Shown piece after piece: positions 33,641 through 44,299 of a stretch of 64,000 nucleotides of DNA; within the stretch, counting starts at the first letter, position 1; the number at the start of each line of letters is the position of its first letter. This DNA is from Tetracentron sinense (Eukaryota; Streptophyta; Magnoliopsida; Trochodendrales; Trochodendraceae). The stretch lies in NCBI GenBank assembly GCA_015143295.1, contig CM026562.1, positions 4,006,639-4,070,638 of the forward strand, given 5' to 3'. The translations under genes were made by a program, and so were the position numbers. The notes under the pieces were generated by a model. The model worked only from the letters and a program-made list of their open reading frames with translations, was not told the origin of the DNA and did no database searches.

Positions 33641-34978
33641 CCTTTCAAACCGGCTGACATCGCCCCGCTTGTCATCCACCTTTCAAACTGGCTGACATCG
33701 CCCCGCTTTGTCATCCACCCTTTCAATCCGGCTGACATCGCCCCGCTTGTCATCCACCCTTGCAACCGGCTGACATCGCCCCGCTTGTCATCCACCTTTC
33801 AAACTGGCTGACATCGCCCCGCTTTGTCATCCACCCTTTCAATCCGGCTGACATCGCCCCGCTTGTCATCCACCCTTGCAACTGGCTGACATCGCCTCGC
33901 TTGTCATCCACCCTTTCAACCGGCTGACATCGCCCCGCTTGTCATCCACCCTTCCAATTCGGCTGACATCGCCTCGCTTGTCATCCACCTTTCAAACCGG
34001 CTGACATCGCCCCGCTTGTCATCCACCCTTGCAACCGGCTGACATCGCCCCGCTTGTCATCCACCCTTTTAATCTGGCTGACATCGCCTCGCTTGTCATC
34101 CACCCTTTCAACCGGCTGACATCGCCCCGCTTGTCATCCACCTTGCAACTGGCTGACATCGCCTCGCTTGTCATCCACCCTTGCAACCGGCTGACATCGC
34201 CTCGCTTGTCATCCACCTTTCAAACCGGCTGACATCGCCCCGCTTGTCATCCACCCTTGCAACCGGCTGACATCGCCCCGCTTGTCATCCACCCTTTTAA
34301 TCTGGCTGACATCGCCTCGCTTGTCATCCACCCTTTCAACCGGCTGACATCGCCCCGCTTGTCATCCACCTTTCAAACCGGCTAACATCGCCCCGCTTGT
34401 CATCCACCCTTGCAACCGGCTGACATCGCCCCGCTTGTCATCCACCCTTTTAATCTGGCTGACATCGCCTCGCTTGTCATCCACCCTTTCAACCGGCTGA
34501 CATCGCCCCGCTTGTCATCCATCTTTCAAACCGGCTGACATCGCCTCGCTTGTCATCCACCCTTGCAACTGGCTGACATCGCCTCGCTTGTCATCCACCC
34601 TTGCAACTGGCTGACATCGCCTCGCTTGTCATCCACCCTTGCAACCGGCTGACATCGCCCCGCTTGTCATCCATCTTTCAAACCGGCTGACATCACCTCG
34701 CTTGTCATCCACCCTTGCAACTGGCTGACATCGCCTCGCTTGTCATCCACCCTTGCAACTGGCTGACATCGCCTCGCTTGTCATCCACCCTCTCAAACCA
34801 GCTGACATCGCCTCGCTTGTCATCCACCCTTTCAAACCAGCTGACATCGCCTCGCTTGTCATCCACCCTTTCAAACCAGCTGACATCGCCTCGCTTGTCA
34901 TCCACCATTTCAAACTGGCTGACATCGCTATGGTTGTCATCCACCTTTTTCAATCTGGCTGACATCGTAATATGTTGT
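33641..34978 (+). repeat. Tandem array of about 37-38-bp units in the element's 3' UTR
   Basis: About 35 copies of a unit containing ggctgacatcgccccgcttg followed by tcatccaccc and a variable 8-11-bp joint (ttgcaacc, tttcaatcc, tttcaaacc). Copies fall into subtypes (cccc versus ctcg, accgg versus actgg) in higher-order runs. Hypervariable tandem repeats just before the 3' LTR are a known habit of Tat/Ogre elements. Short reading frames on both strands are artefacts of the repeat. Confidence 0.92.
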
Positions 34979-35268
34979 CACCCCTTCTTTATGAGTACGG
35001 TTCTTTTTCCCTCTGTAATAAGGTGAAGAACTATCTCTCTCATATCTCGAATGTTTCATTACTAAGGATGAACCATCCATTTCTTCTCTATCCCCTAGCA
35101 ACTGAACAGGTTTCCTATCAACCCCATCCTCTAGGATCCCATTTATGGCAAACAGTCTAAGTATAATTTAACTTTTTAACTCTTTTGTCTTCAAAATCAC
35201 AAGTTTTTCTGCACGTACAAAATTGAGGTCTTATAACCTTTGTCGTTCACGTGCCCACACCCTCCAAC

Positions 35269-35281
35269 AAAGAGGGGCAAC
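35269..35281 (+). other. Polypurine tract of the Tat element
   Basis: aaagaggggcaac directly precedes tgtaagcacccc, the LTR start at 35282. It is the expected plus-strand primer position. Confidence 0.75.
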
Positions 35282-35331
35282 TGTAAGCACCCCAATTTTG
35301 CACCCCTTTATCTCCTTACATACCTCTAAAA
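35282..35331 (+). mobile_element. 3' LTR stub, about 50 bp
   Basis: It is identical to the first roughly 50 bp of the 5' LTR, then stops in an A run at the junction with the duplicated 5' flank (35335 onward). Confidence 0.9.
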
Positions 35332-35334
35332 AAA

Positions 35335-38300
35335 AGGTTGGGAGCCCACACGATTTAGGTAAGGCAGGTGCTTTATATGCGTGTGTGTGTATATATATAG
35401 AGTAGCGTTCTCATCAGCCCAACTGATGAGAATCTCTCGTAAGCGATAGCCCACTAGCCCTCAGATGTAGGGGACTTTAATCCAAGGGTTAAAGAAAAAC
35501 AACCCAGCTTTGGCCTTTTCGGTGAATTTAATTTTCACAAAACCACTCTCTTAAATGCAAAAGAGATTGTTGTTCTCCTTTTGTTCTGTCTTCTTCTCTC
35601 CTCTAATTCTCATTCTCTCCTCCTGTTGTTCTTATCTCTTTATCTGCTCTCGTTTGATTAGAAAAGAAAGCAAGTCTTTGTAAAAGGAAAAACAGTTTCT
35701 CTTGTGGTATAAGTTCTTACCATCAAGACATTAGGGAACATAAATTGTTTTACCTAGGATCTCATTTAAAGTTCAACTCACACCACAGAGTTTAGTGTTC
35801 TTTGGTCGACAGATCTACAATCACCGGTGTTGGGCCTCAGTCAGAAGTTCTTTGGTTGGTAGATCTGTACAAATCACTGATGCTGGGGCCTCAATCAGAA
35901 CATGATCATCGCGATTGGGGTGTTTTGGTGCATATGACTCCATGTTGCAAGAGTCATTGGGTTGTTCTTCAGTATGGAGAATGGTTTTGTGCAGGCCAGT
36001 CCAGAACTCTCTAGGACTATTAATGGCGGCATTGAGTGTGGTTGAAGAATATATTGATTTAATGGATATTCAATCTTGCCCAAGATTGACTTGATTTAAT
36101 TGTCGATGCAATATGACATGAGGCAAAGACATTTCCCCTTGAGGAGAGATTGAGAGAAGAAAGATAAGAGGAGAGAACCAGAGATTACGAGATAGTGGTT
36201 TTGTGAAAAGCAGTTTCAACTAATTTGGGTTGTTTTTTCTTTGACTGTAGATTAAAACAACCCTAAACATCCGAGGGCTAGTGAGCTCTTGCTTACAAGA
36301 GATTCTCATCAGCGGGGCTAATGAGAACATTACTTTATATTATATATATATGATATATACATGTTTTATGTATGCATATTTATAAGTCCATAGAAATGTT
36401 AATGTATATATGCATAAGATAAAAAAAATATGGTAATATGCTTAGTATGCCATTCTATATGCATTATTTTTACTTGTCATCTTCACAATAGACTTATGTG
36501 TTAGGAAATAATGGAATCCAACCGAAAAGAATAAAAGCAAGCACACACACAAGGGAACACAAGAGATATACATGTTTTGGCAATAATCTGCCTACGCACA
36601 ATTACTACTTCCTTATTCAACGAGTACAATATTTGCTCTCCTCTCATATTAAAGCTCAACTCAAGCCCAGAGCCTCTTGTACACCTCACTCAAGTCACCT
36701 TCTTAATGAACCTGAAGAATAATCCCTACCTATTGTAAGCACCCCAATTTTGCACCCTTTATCTCCTTACATACCTCTAAAATCCCTTTTAAAAATCCTT
36801 TTTAAAACCCTCTTTTCACGTGCTTCGATTTCCGAGAAATGCCCCTTAGGTAAAAAACTGACCAAAATGCCCCTAGGGTAAAAAATGACCAAAATACCCC
36901 TGAAAAAGTGCTAAAAAGTTTTCATTTTTTTAAAAAATGAGTTCATAAAATTTTTGGTAAATTTTGGCTATTTTTGGAGTTAAATTAAACTTAAAACGGT
37001 TGAAATTGACCGAAATGCCCCTATAGCGTAAAATGACCAAAACGCCCCCTGAAAATTGGTCAAAAGTTATGATTTCATCCGAAACAATTTTACAAATTTT
37101 TCGGTTCAATTTTGGCTATTTTCGGGCTCAAAATAGGCATAAAACGATAAAAATAGTTTTTCGGCAAATAGGAGCATAAACAAAAAAAACCAAAAAAAAC
37201 TCATTTTTGAAGACCCAAACAGGCCTTAAGGGGCAAGCTCGCCCTTTTAAAAGGCGCGGGACCATGTGGGCCCCACTTGCACTACAAATTTCATTTTTTA
37301 TTATTTTATTTATTCATAATAAAATATATTAAATCGCGCCTTTTAAAAAGGCGCGGATTTAGAAATATCGGTTGCCGACGCGTTGCCGACTCACTGTTCA
37401 TACCGCTTTACTATTCATTAAAATATAATAAATCGCGCCCTTTAAAAAGGCGCGGGCACTATTCCGAGACCCTATAAATACCCCTCCTCCCTTCCTTCAA
37501 AATTCATCCATTTTCACTCCTCTCTCCTTGGTTTTTCGAGTTTCCTTTCCGAAACACTAAATTTTTAGTTTTTTTTTTTGGAGAATCCATCTTTGTCCGA
37601 AAGTTCGCCGTACTATCGGGCAGGTAATCCCTCTATCCCTAGTCTTGCTTTCAAGTTTTTTTAGCTTTATTAATTGCTTAGTTTCTAGTTTTGTCTTTAA
37701 TTTCTAGTTTAGACTGCTTGCCTGTCGAACCTCTGCCCAAATTCCGGTTCAAATATAGCCTTGCCTGTCGAACCTCTGCCCAAATTCCGGTTCAAATATA
37801 GCCTCGCCTAGTCGAACCTCTGCCCAAATTCCGGTTCAAATATAGCCTCGCCTAGTCAAACCTCTGCCCAAATTCCGGTTCAAATATAGCCTCGCCTAGT
37901 CAAACCTCTGCCCAAATTCCGGTTCAAATATAGCCTTGCCTAGTCAAACCCCTGCCCAAATCCCGGTTCAAATATAGCCTCGCCTAGTCAAACCTCTGCC
38001 CAAATCTCGGTTAAAAACTAGCCTCGCCTAGTCAAACCTCTGCCCAAATCCCGGTTAAAAACTAGCGCTGCCTAGTCGAACCTCTGCCCAAAATCCCAGT
38101 TCAAAACTTGCCTTGCCTAGCCAAACCTCTGTCCGATTAAAGCCCTAGTTAAACCCAGTTAATCCCAGTCAACTCTAGTTAAATCTTAGTTAATCCCAGT
38201 TAAACCCAGTTAACCCTAGTTAACCCCAGTTAAACCCAGTTAATCCCAGTTAATCCCAGTTAAGCCCAGTTAATCCCAGTTAATCCCAGTTAAACCCAGT

Positions 38301-39181
38301 TAATCCCAGTTAATCCCAGTTAAACCCAGTTAACCCTAGTTAACTCCAGTTAATCCTAGTTAAACCCAGTTAACCCTAGTTAATTCCAGTTAACTCTAGT
38401 TAAACTCTGATTAAGCCCTAGTTAACCCTCGGTAAACCCTAGTTAAACTCTAGTTAAACCCTGATTAAGCCCTAGTTAACCCTAGGTAAACCCTAGTTAA
38501 ACTCTAGTTAAACCCAATCTATTCAAACCCTCGTCAGAGCCTCAGTTCAAATCCCTACCTCGCCAGGCTCCTCAGCACGAGCTTAAAAGGCCACCTCGCT
38601 CCTCAGCACGAGCTTAAAAGGCCACATCGCTCCTCAGCACGAGCTTAAAAGGCCACCTCGCTCCTCAAATAGGAGCAACAACCCTCAAACCTTTCAATCA
38701 CCCGTAAACCAGTCCAATCAAATCAAACCATCAACTCCTTTCCGGAACTACGTGTGGCTTGATTCCACTAACTGTGGATACGTAGGCAACCCTGATCGGG
38801 TTCAGCTCTCCCTAGGATAGAATCCCTATTCCGTTTCTACTCTCTCCATCTCAATTCATGTATTTCATTTAATATTACATTGCTCAGCATATAGATAAAA
38901 TTGCAAGTTTCCTTATGCGGTTTCCTTTATTTGATTCAGACTTAGAGAGTAGGTAACCATCTCCGGATGGGAGTTTAGGGGTGCCTAACACCTTCCCCTA
39001 ACTCAAATGAATCCCTTACCCTGACCTCTGATTTCCAGACTAAGCCTTATCCAACAATTTTAGGGACCTATTTCCCTCAGAACTAGATAGGTGGCGACTC
39101 TCTTTTCAATAACAATGAATCACTATTCCTTATCGGGATTTATCCTGATCGGGAAGGGAGGTTAAAATCCAGGTACTCACA
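35335..39181. repeat. Long direct repeat, second copy
   Basis: Counterpart of 18848-22702, made of the 5' flank of the Tat insertion (35335-36733, with the MULE-like element at about 35400-36334) and a complete LTR. The join on the left has only an A run as shared or filler sequence. Confidence 0.9.
36734..39181 (+). mobile_element. Complete distal Tat LTR (solo-LTR-like)
   Basis: 2448 bp, TG...CA, with cctat on both sides (36729-36733 and 39182-39186). By eye about ten substitutions and a few repeat-length or homopolymer differences separate it from the 5' LTR. By position it behaves as a solo LTR in a duplicated flank, or as the original 3' LTR after rearrangement. Confidence 0.88.
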
Positions 39182-39600
39182 CCTATCATCCTTTCAACTT
39201 TTTCCAAGTCCTAATATACTTAACCCTTTCTGTTATCTCTCACTCTCAATGCATAAGCATTTCCATGAGAACAATTAGGACTCTCCCCAAGAGCAAAACT
39301 CAATCTCCCTGGGAGCCCTTCACATTCACATTCACATTCTCATTAACTTAGCAAACTCTAGACCCATAAGTACATATTTATAGACCTAAACAAGATTCCT
39401 AGACAAATAGAAACAGCCCCCACTTTGAAAAGGAGTTTGCCAAAGCAAAACAAAATAGAATACTGCGTTGGCTGATTGATCGACGCCTAGCTCTGTTCGA
39501 TTGGCCTGTACCAGGATATTTCCAGATTTCTGTCGTGCCGCCAATCGATCAGTGCTCCTAGATTTTCTCAATTTGAGCCAATCCTCCCACCATGCACTTT
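39182..39600. mobile_element. Older LTR-like sequence (right part of the split repeat)
   Basis: It continues the repeat interrupted at 20261 after the cctat duplication. It contains gattgatcgacgcctagc...ccaatcgatcagtgc, the same palindromic style as other LTRs in this window. No coding part; family uncertain. Confidence 0.4.
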
Positions 39601-39649
39601 AAAATGGATTTTCTCAATTCCAGCCAATTCTCACACCATGCACTTTTAT

Positions 39650-42600
39650 ATGGAATTAAGAAATATGATATAATGAATTATGAGAACGTTATGTCATGTT
39701 GTATGATGGTTGGTTTATGTATGTTGTGATCTATTTTCAGGTAAACGAGCCTTGAATTATTGTCTTGCTCGTTCAAGTCTTTTATCATTGTGGTATGAGA
39801 CACTATGATGAATTTTTAATAGTCCTTGACTACTAATCTAAGGTGCAATTTAATTGAGGGTTATCACTTTTTACTCACAGTTAGGATAAGCACACAAGTA
39901 TGATGAAATCACGATAATAAGTAAGCCTCAAGTAAGTATGTATGTAAGATTGCATGTTTGAGTTTCTTAATGCTCGAGCACCATCAGTCTAAGATCATAA
40001 GGGTACGAGTACCTAAGAAAGTGAATCATATAAGGAAGTACGTGCGCATTGGCGAGTGCTAAGGTTGGTACCTCGGTAAGTAATGTATATCGTAGCCTCT
40101 TCACATAAATGGTGAAGAGTTATTTTAAGTTATTGCCCAAATGTATTTAAGTTGATGACATTCACAATGAAAGTAAGATAAGAATGACCTGAGTAGGATA
40201 AGAATGATAATAAGTAAGATAAGATGCTTGCATGTTCCGCACTCTGATTTATGTATGTATGCATGTTAAATTAAGCCCTAATAAATATGTTTATGCTAAT
40301 GTTTGTGATAATATTGTTTGCTAGGATTCTATGTCTACTGAGCCGCTTGTTGCTTAGCCAATACATTTTGTGTCGGCAGGTTTAGAGTTCGATGTTGCAG
40401 CTGAACCTTGGCAGGAGGAGTTTGTTGAAGAGAAAGAAGGTGACCACATAGAAGAGGAGAAGGATTTGGATTGATATCTATATTACTGAACTCTTATTTT
40501 TATTAGACTTTAATTATTGAAAGGGTTGTAATAAGAATTCATTATGGATGATTTCTAGCTTCATTTGGATGAATATTGGATTTAAGTTTAGGTTATTGAT
40601 TAGAGATTTTGATTGATGAATTCAGATTTCTAGGTTCAGTTGAATTTATATCGTGATATAGAATTGATGACATATTATAATGAAATTTTGAGTTCTCATT
40701 TTAGTATGTCTTATATGCTTTTAAGATAAGTTTAAAATAAACAGTGTCATGGGCCAAAGTTCCATTTTAGCTTGATGGAATTTTGGTGCGCAACAGAGGT
40801 AGTATCAGAGCTAAGACATTAGGTTTGCTAGGGCATAGACTTTAGTTTCATTATATGTTAGGACTATCAAAATAAGCTCGGTAACCGAAGTTGGGGAAAC
40901 GTTGGAAGAGGCGACACAAAAAATACTACAAGCGGTATTCTGCAAGTCATGGGGTCTCTTGCTGTTGCTATAACTCAGCAAGTAGAAGCAATGGCTCAAC
41001 AGACCACACTCTTCACGGCCAGGTAGTCAAATGCCACTGCAAATCATAAACTATCAGGAATAGAGGCTTTTTGAAGACTATGGCCTTTAACTTTTTATGG
41101 AAGTGAAGATTTGATCGCTATAGAAGCATGAATCCTATAATTAGAGAAGATTTTCAAGGTGATAGACTTCACCAAGGAACAGAGAGTGAACTGGGCTTCC
41201 TTTGTCATGGAAGGTGAAGCTGAACGCCGGTGGAGATTTGCAGTTAGGCTTAGAGATATGGTTCGTGCTAGACAACCCTAGACTTGGGGAGAATTTCTGG
41301 ATGTATTTTACAAGTACTTCCCAGTGTTTATGAGGGAACAGAAGGAAATGGAATTCTTTACTCTGGAGCAGGGAACTATGATTGTGGCTTAGTATGAGGC
41401 CACATTTGCAGAATTCTCTAGGGTTGCAACACACTTGATTGCTATAGAAGCCATGCGAGCTAGAAAAATTTGAAAGGGGATTGAAGGCCTTTATTCAAGA
41501 TAAGATCTCTATTCTCAAGCTAGAGGCCTTTAGTGAGATTGTTGACAAAGCCCAGATAGCTAAGAAGGATTCAGATGAATTCTTAAAGAGAAGAGAGACT
41601 AGTCAGAGAGAAAGGGGAATGACTCGAGGTCAAACAAGTAGAACTATGCCACTAGAGAAGAGGCCCATGATTGCTCCATATCAGGTCACTAGGCCAGTTT
41701 AGTCTTAGAGGCTTACACCTACACTTCCGGTTCCTCGCCCTACTACTACTTAGGAACCACGATATATGTAGCCTTTGGCTTCTGCACCTATGTTTGAGGT
41801 GGGTACTCATTGTGGAAAAAGACATAAGGTTGAAGAATGTTGGACACTCATGGGAGGATGTTTCTAATGTGGTGAACTCAGACATCGGATCAAGGATTGT
41901 CCTCCCCGCCCTCAGCAAGCCCAACCACAGAGAGAGTTGTAGCCATCTGGGCTGACGTTTCAATAGAGGCCTCCTCAACCTCCAAAGCCTCAGCAGCCCT
42001 CACAATCGCCTTGCCCAATGGCACATGGCAATGTCTTTGTCATATCAGAATAGGATGTTGATGATGTGGTGCAACGTACATTGTACTTATTATTGTCTTA
42101 AGCATGATATTTCCATGTTGTGTTGTTGATATGTTGTTTGTGAAACATGATGTGTTATATGTTGTATATGATTGTGCACTTGATTGACACAATTAGTATG
42201 TATAAAAATCATGCATCTTGCTGATTAATGAGTACCTAGCACATGTATTGATCGACACTGGATTAACTCATTCCTTCATCACACCTAGGTTTAGTCAAGG
42301 TTTTCCTTCATAACCAAGTTAACAGAATCGTGAACTGTCTATTACCACTCTGATTGGTAGTTCAATGGTCACAGACAAGGTACACCTCACTTGTGTCATC
42401 TACATTGGACAACATTAGTTACTAGCAGACTTAATCATTCTCGGATTCCAAGACTTCGTTATTATTCTTGGTATGGATTGACTTTCAGTTTACCATGGAC
42501 ACGTCGATTGTTTCGAGAAGATAGTGAATTTGAAGCCAGTTAAAGGAACTCCTTTTTATTTTAGAGCATTGAAGAATAAGGATATTGCTCGGTTTTGCAG

Positions 42601-44290
42601 CATTGAGTACTTCAAATCCAAAGGTACAAGATTATTCTATCATTCTAGTAATTAATGAATTTTTAGATGAATTTTCTGATGATTTACCTAGATTTCCACC
42701 AGATAGGGAGATTGCGTTTGTGATAGACTTAGCTCTGGGTACTTCATTGATATCTAGAGCACCTTATAGGATGGCTCCAATAGAGTTAAAGGAGTTGAAA
42801 GATCAGATTTAGGAGTTAATTGATAAGGATTTCATTCGATCAAGTGTATCACCATGGGGAGCTCATGTTCTCCTTGTGAAGAAGAAAGTTGGTTCAATGA
42901 GGATGTGCATCGACTATAGGTAATTGAATAAGGTCACCATCAAGAACCGTTATCCATTGCCGCGGATATATGACTTATTCGATGACCAAGGTCGATTTGA
43001 AGTCAGGCTATTATCAGTTGAAGATTAATTAGGACATAGAATGTTCCTAAGACTATTTTTAGAATTAGATATGGTCGGGCAATATGAATTCTTAGTCATG
43101 CCCCTTGGTTTGACTAATGCACCTGCAACTTTTATGGATCTGATGAATAGATTGTTCAAGCGAGCTTTGGATATATATGTTATGGTCTTCGTGGATGATA
43201 TTTTGATGTACTCACAGACATGAGAGGATCATGAAAGACACCTCCAGATTACACTAAAGACACTAAGAGATCATAAGTTGTATGTTAAACTTAACAAGTA
43301 CGAGTTTTGGCTAGAGAAAGTGGCATTTTTAAGCCATGAAGTTTTTGGAGATGAAATTTAAGTGGATTTTGCAAAGATAGAAACAATAGAAAGTTAGGAT
43401 AGACCCAGGAGTGTCACAAAAATCAGAAGTGTCCTAGACCTTGCCAGATATTACCGAAGATTCATGGAGGGATTTTCCAGTTTGGCAGCACCGCTCACTC
43501 ACTTGACTTGAAAGAACGCCAAGTTCACATAGGATTATAAATGTGAAGAGAGATTTCTAGAATTGAAGAAGCACCTCACTACAACACCGATTTTGACAGT
43601 ACCATCAGGTAGTGTAGGCTTTGTAGTATACAATGATGCCTCGCTCTTTGGATTAGGATGTGTTCTTATGTAGCACGAGAAAATTGTTGCCTATGCTTCC
43701 CAACAATTGAAAGATCACGAAAAGAACTATCGTACTCATAATCTAGAGTTAACAACAGTAGTTTTTGCTCTTAAGATTTGGATACACTATTTGTATGGTG
43801 GACAGTTTGAGATATTCACTGATCACAAGAGCTTGAAGTATCTGTTCTTACAGAAAGAGTTAAATTTGAGGCAATGCAGTTGGGTGAAATTCCTCAAGGA
43901 TTATAATTGCTCAATCTTGAATCACCTTGGAAAGGCTAATGTCGTGGCTGATGTCCTCATGGCAAGCCTTCTGGACTATTAACTCACATAATGGTCCAAG
44001 AGTGGAAATTATTGGAAGACATGTCTTAAAATGATGCAAACTTTAGTGTTGGCGCATCTGGAACATTGGTGGCTAACATTTCAGTCAGGCCAGCCATTTT
44101 GGACAAGATCAGAGATCTTTAGTGGTCAGATGAAGAACTACTAGCCTATTGAGACAAGTCATTCAGAAATGTCAATCAAGATTTTTCTATAATGAATGGA
44201 GATGACACTATTACTTTCAAGGGAAGATTGTGTGTTCCAGCCAATGAAGAATTAAGGTGAGAGATTTTTGATGAGTCCACTAGACTTCTT
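39650..44290 (+). mobile_element. Decayed chromovirus-type Ty3/gypsy element
   Basis: An LTR-like 5' part ends at about 40795 (...gcgcaaca), followed by a gtagtatcagagct PBS (40799-40812) of the tRNA-Met type. Recognisable parts in order: gag (about 41040-41640), a CCHC knuckle region (about 41800-41930), protease region (about 42230-42500), RT (about 42640-43220, with [13 protein letters not shown] and FVDDIL), RNase H (about 43620-43980, with [11 protein letters not shown]) and the beginning of the integrase zinc region (to about 44290). Badly broken, more than ten interruptions, and truncated at its 3' side at the junction with the next element. Old. Confidence 0.75.
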
Positions 44291-44299
44291 CAGCCTCTT

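Larger units (their letters stand above)
20262..35331 (+). mobile_element. Young Tat-lineage (Ogre-like) Ty3/gypsy retrotransposon
   Basis: The order is 5' LTR (20262-22702), primer-binding site, extra 5' ORF, gag, protease with G-patch, intron-like gap, pol with RT, RNase H, a second RNase H and integrase, 3' tandem repeats, polypurine tract, and the first about 50 bp of a 3' LTR. The full-length LTR at 36734-39181 follows after a duplicated flank. The flanking 5-bp cctat occurs before the 5' LTR (20257-20261) and after the distal LTR (39182-39186), marking the original insertion. Dual RNase H, the extra 5' ORF, the tRNA-Arg-like PBS and the 3' repeats place it in the Tat lineage. The coding part is nearly whole, with about two breaks besides the family's usual intron. 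LTR similarity suggests an insertion within the last few hundred thousand years. Confidence 0.9.

Noticed and set aside
34019-34965. Repetitive peptides read from the 37-38-bp array on both strands (for example WMTSEAMSA repeats)
   Set aside because: Unit lengths near multiples of three keep frames open by chance; there is no start context or conservation to support coding.
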